Assembly (NCBI GenBank): GCA_041890495.1
Contig: CP169086.1
Coordinates: 4,092,001-4,156,000, forward strand
Origin: Escherichia boydii
Lineage (GTDB): Bacteria; Pseudomonadota; Gammaproteobacteria; Enterobacterales; Enterobacteriaceae
Reading direction: 5' to 3'
DNA: 64,000 bases
Below are positions 9,217 to 21,572 of this stretch, in pieces (within the stretch, counting starts at the first letter, position 1; each line of letters starts with the position of its first letter). The notes beneath the pieces were generated by a model. The model was not told the DNA's origin. It saw only the letters and a program-made list of their open reading frames with translations, and searched no databases. Both the position numbers and the translations under genes were made by a program.

Positions 9217-10509
9217 TTACTCGCCCTGCTCACGTGCAATCGCGCGATAACCGATATCCTGACGGCTAAAGCTGCCGTTCCAGTGAATATCCGCCATCAG
9301 CGCATAGGCACGCTTCTGCGCTTCTGCCACGGTATGACCCAGCGCGGTTGCACACAGCACGCGGCCGCCGTTGGTGAGGACGCGATCGTCTTCAGCCAGC
9401 TTCGTACCTGCATGGAATACCTTCGCGCCTTCAATCTCTTCCAGCGGCAGGCCGTGGATCACATCACCGGTGCGGTAATCGCCCGGATATCCACCCGCAG
9501 CCATCACCACGCCGAGAGAAGCGCGTTCATCCCACTCGGATGTTTTCTCGTCCAGCTTCCCTTCACAGGCTGCCAGGCAGAGCTCAACCAGATCGGACTT
9601 CATGCGCAGCATAATCGGCTGGGTTTCCGGATCGCCAAAGCGGCAGTTAAATTCGATAACCTTCGGATTGCCCTGTTTGTCGATCATCAGGCCCGCGTAG
9701 AGAAAACCGGTGTAGGTGTTGCCTTCCGCCGCCATGCCTTTCACGGTTGGCCAGATGATACGTTCCATGGTGCGCTGATGAACTTCATCGGTTACTACCG
9801 GCGCGGGGGAGTAAGCGCCCATCCCGCCGGTGTTTGGTCCGGTATCTTTATCGCCTACGCGTTTGTAATCCTGGCTGGTAGCCATCGGCAGCACATGCTC
9901 TCCGTCCACCATCACGATAAAGCTCGCTTCTTCGCCATCGAGGAACTCTTCGATAACGATGCGATGACCCGCGTCGCCAAAAGCGTTGCCCGCCAGCATA
10001 TCGTGAACAGCCGCTTCCGCTTCTTCCAGCGTCATCGCCACGATAACGCCTTTCCCGGCAGCCAGACCGTCCGCTTTAATGACGATTGGCGCGCCTTTCT
10101 CACGCAGATACGCCAGCGCAGGTTCTACCTCGGTGAAGTTCTGGTATTCCGCCGTAGGGATCTTATGGCGGGCCAGGAAATCTTTGGTAAACGCTTTTGA
10201 GCCTTCCAGTTGGGCCGCACCTGCGGTTGGGCCGAAGATTTTCAGCCCGGCGGCGCGGAAGGTATCGACCACGCCTTTCACCAGCGGCGCTTCCGGGCCG
10301 ACGATGGTCAGATCAATCTTTTCGTTTTGTGCGAAATCCAACAGCGCCGGGATATCGGTTACGCCGATAGCGACGTTCTGTAGCGTGGGTTCCAGCGCAG
10401 TGCCTGCATTACCCGGAGCAACAAAAACAGTTTCAACCAGCGGCGACTGCGCCGCTTTCCAGGCCAGCGCGTGCTCGCGCCCGCCGTTACCAATCACTAA
10501 TACTTTCAT
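9217..10509 (-). CDS. purD: Phosphoribosylamine-glycine ligase PurD
   Basis: ATP-grasp ligase joining glycine to phosphoribosylamine, the second step of purine synthesis. 430 residues, one more than I recall for K-12. The ATP-grasp core is complete, with VIEFNCRFGDPE near residues 285-296. The first about 355 residues match K-12 closely, but the C-terminal 75 (from GLPLEEIEGAKVF to AIAREQGE) differ at many positions and look more like Salmonella, Citrobacter or Enterobacter. This divergent end faces the place where zraPSR should be, which suggests one recombination event. Cotranscribed with purH, 11 bases upstream. Confidence 0.95.
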   Translation of the reverse strand: MKVLVIGNGGREHALAWKAAQSPLVETVFVAPGNAGTALEPTLQNVAIGVTDIPALLDFAQNEKIDLTIVGPEAPLVKGVVDTFRAAGLKIFGPTAGAAQLEGSKAFTKDFLARHKIPTAEYQNFTEVEPALAYLREKGAPIVIKADGLAAGKGVIVAMTLEEAEAAVHDMLAGNAFGDAGHRIVIEEFLDGEEASFIVMVDGEHVLPMATSQDYKRVGDKDTGPNTGGMGAYSPAPVVTDEVHQRTMERIIWPTVKGMAAEGNTYTGFLYAGLMIDKQGNPKVIEFNCRFGDPETQPIMLRMKSDLVELCLAACEGKLDEKTSEWDERASLGVVMAAGGYPGDYRTGDVIHGLPLEEIEGAKVFHAGTKLAEDDRVLTNGGRVLCATALGHTVAEAQKRAYALMADIHWNGSFSRQDIGYRAIAREQGE

Positions 10510-10520
10510 CTATTGCTCCA

Positions 10521-12110
10521 TTAATGGCGGAAGTGGCGCATGTCGGTGAAGAGCATCGCAATACCGTGCTCGTCGGCGGCGGCAATCACTTCGTCATCAC
10601 GGATAGAACCGCCAGGCTGGATTACGCAGGTCACGCCCGCAGCGGCGGCGGCATCAATACCGTCGCGGAACGGGAAGAACGCGTCAGAAGCCATCGAGGA
10701 ACCTTTCACTTCCAGGCCTTCATCGGCCGCTTTAATACCGGCGATTTTTGCGGAGTACACGCGGCTCATCTGGCCCGCGCCAATGCCGATAGTCATATTG
10801 TTTTTGGCATAGACGATAGCGTTGGATTTCACAAACTTCGCCACCTTCCAGCAGAACAGCGCATCACGCAGTTCCTGTTCGCTCGGCTGACGTTTGGTCA
10901 CCACGCGCAGTTCTTCCGCACCGACCATCCCCAGGTCACGATCCTGAACCAGCAGACCGCCGTTCACGCGTTTGAAATCGAGGCCCGGAACACGCTCGCC
11001 CCACTGACCGCAGGTCAGAACGCGTACGTTCTGTTTGGCGGCGGTGATTTTCAGGGCTTCTTCGCTGGCGGACGGCGCAATAATCACTTCGACAAACTGA
11101 CGAGAAATGATGGCCTGTGCGGTTTCCGCATCCAGCTCGCGGTTAAAGGCAATGATGCCGCCGAATGCGGAGGTTGGGTCGGTTTTGTACGCGCGATCGT
11201 AAGCATCAAGAATGGAATTGCCGATAGCCACGCCGCAAGGGTTGGCGTGCTTCACAATCACACATGCCGGCTCGGCGAACTCTTTCACGCACTCCAGCGC
11301 CGCATCGGTATCGGCGATGTTGTTATAAGAGAGGGCTTTACCCTGAACCTGGGTTGCGGTAGCAACGGAGGCTTCTTTCACATTCTCTTCTATATAGAAG
11401 GCAGCCTGCTGGTGGCTGTTCTCGCCGTAACGCATATCCAGCTTCTTAATGAAGTTCAGGTTCAGCGTGCGTGGGAAGCGACCGGCGGCTTCTTTGCTTT
11501 CACCGTGGTAAGCCGGAACCATGCTGCCGAAGTAGTTGGCAATCATGCTGTCGTAGGCGGCAGTGTGTTCGAAGGCTTTGATGGCGAGGTCGAAACGGGT
11601 TGCAAGCGTCAGCGATCCTTCGTTGTCATCCATCTCTTTAATAATGGCGTCATAGTCGCTGCTCTTCACCACGATTGCGACATCTTTATGGTTCTTGGCG
11701 GCGGAGCGCACCATCGTTGGGCCGCCGATATCGATGTTCTCAACCGCATCTTCCAGCGAGCAACCTTCACGGGCCACGGTCTGGGCGAACGGATACAGGT
11801 TAACAACCACCATATCGATAGGCTGGATCTGATGTTCTTCCATAATGGCATCGTCCTGGCCGCGACGGCCCAGAATGCCACCATGTACTTTCGGATGCAG
11901 GGTCTTCACGCGTCCATCCATCATCTCCGGGAAACCGGTGTAATCGGAAACTTCGGTTACCGGCAGACCTTTTTCTGCTAACAGACGGGCAGTGCCCCCT
12001 GTAGACAGCAGCTCCACACCGCGTGCGGAAAGTGCCTGGGCGAATTCGACGATACCGGCTTTGTCAGAAACACTGAGCAGAGCGCGGCGGACTGGACGAC
12101 GTTGTTGCAT
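10521..12110 (-). CDS. purH: Bifunctional AICAR transformylase / IMP cyclohydrolase PurH
   Basis: Does the last two steps of IMP synthesis. 529 residues, the full length. The N-terminal third is the IMP cyclohydrolase (MGS-like fold, from [12 protein letters not shown]). The C-terminal two thirds are the transformylase, with the catalytic Lys-His in VKHANPCG near residues 265-272. First gene of purHD; a PurR operator lies about 110 bases upstream. In K-12 purH flanks the 5' side of rrnE. Confidence 0.97.
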
Positions 12111-12142
12111 GGTAAATCCCCTGGATTTGACTATTACAGAGA

Positions 12143-12192
12143 GCGTTAGCTGAATTTTTCGCGAAAAACTCAGCTAACGCCCCTAACGGGGC
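12143..12192 (-). other. Palindromic leader of purH
   Basis: A 38-base near-perfect palindrome (outer arms 12143-12153 and 12170-12180, inner TTTTTCGCGAAAAA) adjoins a GCCCC/GGGGC hairpin at 12179-12192. The two share two bases, so they cannot both form completely. No U tract follows on the minus strand, so it is not a plain terminator. It lies in the purH 5' leader. Confidence 0.6.
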
Positions 12193-12217
12193 ATCCTTAT
12201 TTTTCGCCCGCATTGTA

Positions 12218-12233
12218 ACGAAAACGTTTGCGC
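12218..12233 (-). promoter_or_regulatory. PurR operator of purHD
   Basis: The 16-base palindrome ACGAAAACGTTTGCGC closely fits the PurR consensus ACGCAAACGTTTGCGT. PurR with hypoxanthine or guanine is known to repress purHD. Confidence 0.9.
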
Positions 12234-12404
12234 AACGCTCGCGAATTTTTCTCTTTCAATGGTGATCACAATTTTGACAGTGGTTACCGTGGGAAAAATA
12301 CAGAAATTACATTGATGATTGTGGATAACTCTGTGCGTAAAAAGGTATAAAGCGGGGTTTTGCTGGGGAATGCAGCAGTCAGTTATTTTTCTGCAATTTT
12401 TCTA

Positions 12405-12432
12405 TTGCGGCCTGCGGAGAACTCCCTATAAT
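12405..12432 (+). promoter_or_regulatory. rRNA promoter P1
   Basis: The -35 TTGCGG (12405-12410) and -10 TATAAT (12427-12432) are 16 bases apart, the short spacing typical of rrn P1, followed by a GCGCC discriminator that makes the promoter ppGpp- and DksA-sensitive. An A/T-rich UP element lies just upstream (about 12380-12404). Confidence 0.9.
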
Positions 12433-12514
12433 GCGCCTCCATCGACACGGCGGATGTGAATCACTTCACACAAACAGCCGGTTCGGTTGAAGAGAAAAAT
12501 CCTGAAATTCAGGG

Positions 12515-12542
12515 TTGACTCTGAAAGAGGAAAGCGTAATAT
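12515..12542 (+). promoter_or_regulatory. rRNA promoter P2
   Basis: -35 TTGACT (12515-12520) and -10 TAATAT (12537-12542), spacing 16. Position about 110 bases after P1 is as in other E. coli rrn operons. Confidence 0.85.
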
Positions 12543-12582
12543 ACGCCACCTCGCGACAGTGAGCTGAAAGCCGCGTCGCAAC

Positions 12583-12595
12583 TGCTCTTTAACAA
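12583..12595 (+). promoter_or_regulatory. Leader boxA antitermination element
   Basis: TGCTCTTTAACAA matches the rrn boxA that recruits NusB/S10 and allows Rho-resistant transcription of the operon. A second boxA-like TGCTCTTTAA lies in the 16S-23S spacer near 14609. Confidence 0.9.
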
Positions 12596-12726
12596 TTTAT
12601 CAGACAATCTGTGTGGGCACTCGAAGATACGGATTCTTAACGTCGCAAGACGAAAAATGAATACCAAGTCTCAAGAGTGAACACGTAATTCATTACGAAG
12701 TTTAATTCTTTGAGCATCAAACTTTT

Positions 12727-14268
<1,542 letters not shown>

Positions 14269-14336
14269 CCTTAAAGAAACGTACTTTGCAGTGCTCACAC
14301 AGATTGTCTGATGAAAATGAGCAGTAAAACCTCTAC

Positions 14337-14413
<77 letters not shown>

Positions 14414-14455
14414 AATTTGCACGGCAAATTTGAAGAGGTTTTAACTACATGTTAT

Positions 14456-14533
14456 GGGGCTATAGCTCAGCTGGGAGAGCGCCTGCTTTGCACGCAGGAG
14501 GTAACAGGGGTTCGAATCCCCTAGGGGACGCCA
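14456..14533 (+). pseudogene. Chimeric spacer tRNA: 5' tRNA-Ala (TGC), 3' tRNA-Glu
   Basis: The first 47 bases (to the GGT at 14500-14502) are those of the spacer tRNA-Ala, with acceptor strand GGGGCTA, D arm and anticodon arm with TGC. The rest (AACAGGGG, T loop TTCGAAT, acceptor strand AGGGGAC, GCCA) is the 3' part of spacer tRNA-Glu. The two acceptor strands cannot pair (only one Watson-Crick and one G-U pair of seven), so no working tRNA is expected. From here to 23S the spacer is Glu type. Either a recombination scar between two rrn operons, sharing only a GGT at the joint, or an assembly chimera. Confidence 0.9.
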
Positions 14534-14726
14534 CTTGCTGGTTTGTGAGTGAAAGTCACCTGCCTTAATATCTCAAAACTCATCTTCGGGTGATGTTTGA
14601 GATATTTGCTCTTTAAAAATCTGGATCAAGCTGAAAATTGAAACACTGAACAACGAAAGTTGTTCGTGAGTCTCTCAAATTTTCGCAACACGATGATGAA
14701 TCGTAAGAAACATCTTCGGGTTGTGA

Positions 14727-17630
<2,904 letters not shown>

Positions 17631-17723
17631 ACAACGCCGAAGCTGTTTTGGCGGATTGAGAGAAGATTTTCAGCCTGATACAGATTAAATCAGAACGCAG
17701 AAGCGGTCTGATAAAACAGAATT

Positions 17724-17843
17724 TGCCTGGCGGCCGTAGCGCGGTGGTCCCACCTGACCCCATGCCGAACTCAGAAGTGAAACGCCGTAGCGCCGATGGT
17801 AGTGTGGGGTCTCCCCATGCGAGAGTAGGGAACTGCCAGGCAT
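17724..17843 (+). rRNA. rrf: 5S ribosomal RNA
   Basis: 120 nt from TGCCTGGCGG to CTGCCAGGCAT, with the terminal stem fully paired. Last rRNA of the operon; tRNA-Asp follows after about 50 bases that hold a small CCGG hairpin. Confidence 0.98.
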
Positions 17844-17895
17844 CAAATTAAGCAGTAAGCCGGTCATAAAACCGGTGGTTGTAAAAGAATTCGGT

Positions 17896-17972
17896 GGAGC
17901 GGTAGTTCAGTCGGTTAGAATACCTGCCTGTCACGCAGGGGGTCGCGGGTTCGAGTCCCGTCCGTTCCGCCA
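17896..17972 (+). tRNA. aspT: tRNA-Asp (GTC)
   Basis: 77 nt, anticodon GTC, acceptor GGAGCGG pairing with CCGTTCC, encoded CCA. A distal tRNA-Asp followed by tRNA-Trp and hdfR is the 3' end of rrnC in K-12. Confidence 0.97.
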
Positions 17973-17980
17973 CTTATTAA

Positions 17981-18056
17981 GAGGGCGTAGTTCAATTGGT
18001 AGAGCACCGGTCTCCAAAACCGGGTGTTGGGAGTTCGAGTCTCTCCGCCCCTGCCA
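17981..18056 (+). tRNA. trpT: tRNA-Trp (CCA), 5' acceptor strand one G short
   Basis: Anticodon CCA, and the D, anticodon, T arms and 3' strand CGCCCCT-GCCA are as in E. coli tRNA-Trp. The 5' strand should be AGGGGCG, but the sequence before TAGTTC is GAGGGCG, with three G in place of four. Pairing then gives G-U at 1-72 and A-C at 2-71. E. coli has one tRNA-Trp gene and it is essential. A true loss would be lethal or need another copy elsewhere, so a homopolymer sequencing error is the simplest explanation. Confidence 0.85.
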
Positions 18057-18062
18057 GAAATC

Positions 18063-18091
18063 ATCCTTAGCGAAAGCTAAGGATTTTTTTT
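18063..18091 (+). terminator. Intrinsic terminator after trpT
   Basis: Nine-base stem ATCCTTAGC / GCTAAGGAT with a GAAA loop and a run of eight T; ends the rrn-aspT-trpT transcript. Confidence 0.93.
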
Positions 18092-18151
18092 ATCTGAAAT
18101 AACCCTCTCTGAAGTAAATCCTTCTACCGGCATCCTTGCCAGCCATTCAGA

Positions 18152-18991
18152 TTAATACACTTCATCCAGCACGTTAATTTTCAATAGATCGCGAATCAAC
18201 GTATTTTTATCGCTATTTTGCAGCCATATGGCATAAAGCGGCCGTGAAAGTGTTGTGCTATCGACAACGGTATGCAGGCCGCCTTTTTTACGCGCCCAGC
18301 TGACGGGTAGCCAGGTGCAACCATTAAGCATCGCAATCTGTTGCTGTGCCAGTTCAGCAGAACTGGTTGTCAGAATGGGCACTTCGTCAGCACCGATCAA
18401 ACCTGCCTCATGCTGTTGAAAATCTGGCCCCCACTCAAGTCGCAGATAATTAAGATCTCCCTTTAGTTTTGAAGGGGCACTGGTATAAAGCGCTAAAGTG
18501 AAATATCCCAGCAACTGACTACTAAATTCGTCCATTTTGGGCGCTTCAGTGGTAATAAGAAGATCAAGCTGGCGTTCATGCAGCTGTTTTACCAGAGACT
18601 GCCGTTGGGCAATTCGCGCTTCGAACTGTAAGCCTGTATGGGCATCCTGATTTTGATACAAACGTCCCAGCCACTGATTAAGCATACATTCCCACAATGA
18701 GGCGCTGGCACCGATAGAAAACTCGTTATGTCGTGAGGTATGCGCCACCTCCTTGCGGGCGGCCTGCCAGGTGCTCATGAGCGTTTCTGCATAAGGCAGT
18801 AGTTTTTCACCGGCAGCGGTTAAACGGATATTGTTTCTGTGGCGGGTGAAAAGGTTCACACCCAGTTGATTTTCCAGTTGTCTGATTCGAAAGCTCACTG
18901 CTGACTGGGTCAGATAGAGCGATTCAGCCGCTCGACCAAAGTGACGCGTTCGGCTAACTTCCAGGAAAGTTTTTAACAATTCCGTATCCAC
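18152..18991 (-). CDS. hdfR: LysR-family regulator HdfR
   Basis: Repressor of flhDC (flagellar master operon) and regulator of gltBD in E. coli. 279 residues from a GTG start. The N-terminal winged helix-turn-helix spans about residues 1-60 (FGRAAESLYLTQSAVSFRIRQLE), followed by the LysR effector domain. Divergent from maoP, and in K-12 directly downstream of rrnC. Confidence 0.95.
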   Translation of the reverse strand: MDTELLKTFLEVSRTRHFGRAAESLYLTQSAVSFRIRQLENQLGVNLFTRHRNNIRLTAAGEKLLPYAETLMSTWQAARKEVAHTSRHNEFSIGASASLWECMLNQWLGRLYQNQDAHTGLQFEARIAQRQSLVKQLHERQLDLLITTEAPKMDEFSSQLLGYFTLALYTSAPSKLKGDLNYLRLEWGPDFQQHEAGLIGADEVPILTTSSAELAQQQIAMLNGCTWLPVSWARKKGGLHTVVDSTTLSRPLYAIWLQNSDKNTLIRDLLKINVLDEVY

Positions 18992-19109
18992 AGTGCTCTC
19001 CGCAAAATTATTTGTCGTTATGATTTAAATGTTTTGTTTTACACTCTGTCAAGCGTAACTAATACTCCGCGCCATAACTAGCTCGGTCAAAGAATTAGGA
19101 GCGTGCAGG

Positions 19110-19448
19110 ATGGCGGAAAGCTTTACGACGACTAATCGATATTTCGACAATAAACATTATCCACGTGGATTCTCTCGTCATGGTGATTTCACCATCAAAG
19201 AGGCACAACTGCTTGAGCGTCATGGTTATGCCTTCAATGAGTTGGATCTTGGCAAACGCGAGCCGGTTACCGAGGAAGAGAAACTCTTCGTAGCAGTATG
19301 CCGTGGCGAACGTGAGCCAGTGACAGAAGCAGAACGCGTGTGGTCCAAGTATATGACGCGTATTAAGCGTCCAAAACGTTTTCACACCCTTTCCGGCGGT
19401 AAACCGCAGGTTGAAGGTGCTGAAGACTACACCGATTCTGACGATTAA
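19110..19448 (+). CDS. maoP: Ori macrodomain protein MaoP (YifE)
   Basis: 112-residue protein shown in E. coli to shape the Ori macrodomain together with the cis site maoS, which lies beside the gene on the hdfR side; the 118-base gap here should hold it, though I cannot point to the exact 17 bases. Acidic C-terminus (EGAEDYTDSDD). If the rrn rearrangement is real, the position of this macrodomain-organising locus relative to the origin may have changed. Confidence 0.93.
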   Translation: MAESFTTTNRYFDNKHYPRGFSRHGDFTIKEAQLLERHGYAFNELDLGKREPVTEEEKLFVAVCRGEREPVTEAERVWSKYMTRIKRPKRFHTLSGGKPQVEGAEDYTDSDD

Positions 19449-19475
19449 TAAAAAGGGCGAAATGCCCTTTTTTTA
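19449..19475. terminator. Bidirectional terminator between maoP and yifB
   Basis: Stem AAAGGGC / GCCCTTT with A run before and T run after, serving both convergent genes. Confidence 0.85.
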
Positions 19476-20993
19476 TGTCAGTAGTTTCTGCAGATGCAGC
19501 AGTAAACGATCGATAGCGCGGTAGCTCAGCGCCTCTTGCAAATGTTTCCTCTCAATGTCAGTGCACCCCTCCACGTCAGCAATGGTTCTGGCCACTTTCA
19601 ACAAACGCTGCCACGCACGTATGGACAGTCCGAACCGCGTCAACGTCTCCTCCAGCCATCCCGCATCCTCAACGTTAAGAGAACAAAACTGCCGGATCCC
19701 GGCATTATCCAGCCGTGCATTCAACTTGTTCTGACGAGCGTACTGCCGCGTCTGGGCCGCAATCACCCGCTTGCGTACCTCTGCTGAGCTTTCACCCGTT
19801 ATGCCCGTTTGCCTGAGCAGACCCGGCGGCGGAAGGGGGATTTCGAGGGATAAATCGAAACGGTCGAGGAACGGGCCGGATAACTTACCCAGATAGCGCA
19901 ACGTCTGCTCTGGCGTACAGCGGTTATGGTTTCCCTGGTAGTGACCCGTCGGGCTGGGATTCATCGCAGCGACCAGCTGAAACTGCGCGGGATAGCTTAT
20001 TTTGGCCCGCGTGCGCGAGATATGTATTTCGCCAGATTCAATAGGTTCTCTCAGCGCATCCAGCACGCGGCGCTCAAACTCGGGCAGCTCATCAAGAAAC
20101 AGAATGCCATTGTGTGCCAGTGAGATCTCACCCGGCCCGGGGATAGACCCGCCGCCGACCATTGCCGTCAGTGAAGCGCTATGATGTGGGGAACGAAAAG
20201 GACGGCGGCGCCACTGTTTTTGCAACGAGGCAGAGCTGATGAGGCTATATATGGCGGCGCTTTCCAGCGCTTCATGGTTATTGAGCGGTGGAAGCAACCC
20301 ACTCAGCCTGCTCGCCAGCATCGTTTTCCCCGTCCCTGGCGGACCAATCAACAGAAGATTGTGTCCACCTGCGGCCGTAATCTCCAGCGCCCGCTTCCCT
20401 TGCTCCTGCCCCATAATCTCGCTGAGATCCTCCGGAACGTCGGCTAAAACCTCGTCACACTCCTCAGGTTCGGACAGTTCATGTCGTCCTTCCAGCCAGG
20501 CACAAACTTCCTGTAAATGCCCCGCGATGAGGCATCCTTTTTCCGCGATAAGACTCACTTCTGATGCGTTTTCATTGGCCACAATGATTTGCCGCCCTGC
20601 ACGTATGGCTTCCAGCGCTCCCGATATCGCACCGGGAACGCCTCTTAACGCGCCTGTGAGCGCGAGTTCACCCACGAACTCATACGAGCCTAGCCGTGTC
20701 GTATTAAGCTGCTCAGAAGCCGCCAGAAGGGCAATTGCGATAGGTAAATCGTATCGTCCCCCCTCTTTAGGCAGATCGGCGGGCGCAAGGTTGATAGTGA
20801 TCTTCTTCGCGGGGAAGGCATAACCGCTATTTATTATTGCGCTGCGAACGCGATCCCTGGCTTCTTTAACCGTCGTTTCAGGTAATCCGACTAGCGTGAG
20901 TCCGGGTAGCCCGTTACTCAAATGAACCTCGACGGAAATAAGCGGTGCCTTTACCCCGAGAGCCGCACGCGTATAAACAACTGACAGTGACAT
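19473..20993 (-). CDS. yifB: ComM/YifB-family AAA+ ATPase
   Basis: 506-residue magnesium-chelatase-like AAA+ protein. Relatives (ComM) are hexameric branch-migration helicases that help integrate transforming DNA; the role in E. coli is not settled. The N-terminal ChlI-like domain precedes Walker A GPPGTGKT (near residues 217-224) and Walker B GILFLDELPEF. The chosen ATG (MSLSVVYTRAALG) lies nine bases after an AGGAGG ribosome site; a GTG two codons earlier is also in frame. Confidence 0.93.
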   Translation of the reverse strand: MSLSVVYTRAALGVKAPLISVEVHLSNGLPGLTLVGLPETTVKEARDRVRSAIINSGYAFPAKKITINLAPADLPKEGGRYDLPIAIALLAASEQLNTTRLGSYEFVGELALTGALRGVPGAISGALEAIRAGRQIIVANENASEVSLIAEKGCLIAGHLQEVCAWLEGRHELSEPEECDEVLADVPEDLSEIMGQEQGKRALEITAAGGHNLLLIGPPGTGKTMLASRLSGLLPPLNNHEALESAAIYSLISSASLQKQWRRRPFRSPHHSASLTAMVGGGSIPGPGEISLAHNGILFLDELPEFERRVLDALREPIESGEIHISRTRAKISYPAQFQLVAAMNPSPTGHYQGNHNRCTPEQTLRYLGKLSGPFLDRFDLSLEIPLPPPGLLRQTGITGESSAEVRKRVIAAQTRQYARQNKLNARLDNAGIRQFCSLNVEDAGWLEETLTRFGLSIRAWQRLLKVARTIADVEGCTDIERKHLQEALSYRAIDRLLLHLQKLLT

Positions 20994-20999
20994 TTGCAC

Positions 21000-21334
21000 T
21001 ACCTCCTGGTGCGACTATGCCAGCGCCTGTTATTTCTGTTTAGCGTCATTTTGCGGATTTACGCCGCCTGTTCAGAGATTTTAAGCGCATACTGAAACCC
21101 TTGCATAACCGTGGAAGCCTCCTCGCAGAACGTAAAAAGCCCCCGTTTTGACGATAAGAACCGCTGTAAAAAAATGAAAAATATTCATTTTCTAATTTCC
21201 GTATATAAAACAACGGTTTTAAGAAATGTGATTCGCTGCCTAATCAAATCCGTCATAAATAAATCTTGTGTTTGATTTAAAATCTATGGTAACTCTTTAG
21301 GCATTCCTTCGAACAAGATGCAAGAAAAGACAAA
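21000..21334 (+). promoter_or_regulatory. ilv operon upstream region and promoter
   Basis: 335 bases without a gene between yifB and ilvL. The 21165-21300 part is very A/T-rich (long A and T runs, AAATATTCATTTTC), as expected for the UP/IHF region of the main ilvGMEDA promoter, which should start just before the leader peptide. I do not assign exact -35/-10 boxes. Confidence 0.6.
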
Positions 21335-21433
21335 ATGACAGCCCTTCTACGAGTGATTAGCCTGGTCGTGATTAGCGTGGTGGTGATTATTATCCCACCG
21401 TGCGGGGCTGCACTTGGACGAGGAAAGGCTTAG
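21335..21433 (+). CDS. ilvL: ilv operon leader peptide IlvL
   Basis: 32-residue leader peptide MTALLRVISLVVISVVVIII and onward, dense in Ile, Val and Leu codons. Ribosome stalling when any of the three charged tRNAs is short prevents the downstream terminator from forming (attenuation). Ends 23 bases before the terminator stem. Confidence 0.97.
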   Translation: MTALLRVISLVVISVVVIIIPPCGAALGRGKA

Positions 21434-21456
21434 AGATCAAGCCTTAACGAACTAAG

Positions 21457-21489
21457 ACCCCCGCACCGAAAGGTCCGGGGGTTTTTTTT
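21457..21489 (+). terminator. ilv attenuator terminator
   Basis: Strong GACCCCCG... / ...CCGGGGG stem followed by eight T, directly after ilvL; the classic ilvGMEDA attenuator. Confidence 0.95.
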
Positions 21490-21519
21490 GACCTTAAAAA
21501 CATAACCGAGGAGCAGACA

Positions 21520-21570
21520 ATGAATAACAGCACAAAATTCTGTTTCTCAAGATTCAGGACGGGGAACTAA
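21520..21570 (+). CDS. ilvX: Small peptide IlvX
   Basis: 16-residue peptide ([16 protein letters not shown]) between the attenuator and ilvG, with GAGGAG upstream as ribosome site. Expressed in E. coli; function unknown. Its stop lies two bases before the ilvG start, suggesting translational coupling. Confidence 0.9.
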
Positions 21571-21572
21571 CT

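Noticed and set aside
9211..10200. Open frame of 329 codons opposite purD
   Set aside because: Shadow of the purD coding frame with no recognisable domain.
10524..11981. Long open frame of 485 codons on the plus strand opposite purH
   Set aside because: It is antisense to a fully conserved PurH and has biased composition (His, Gly, Arg) typical of a codon shadow; no ribosome site or family likeness.
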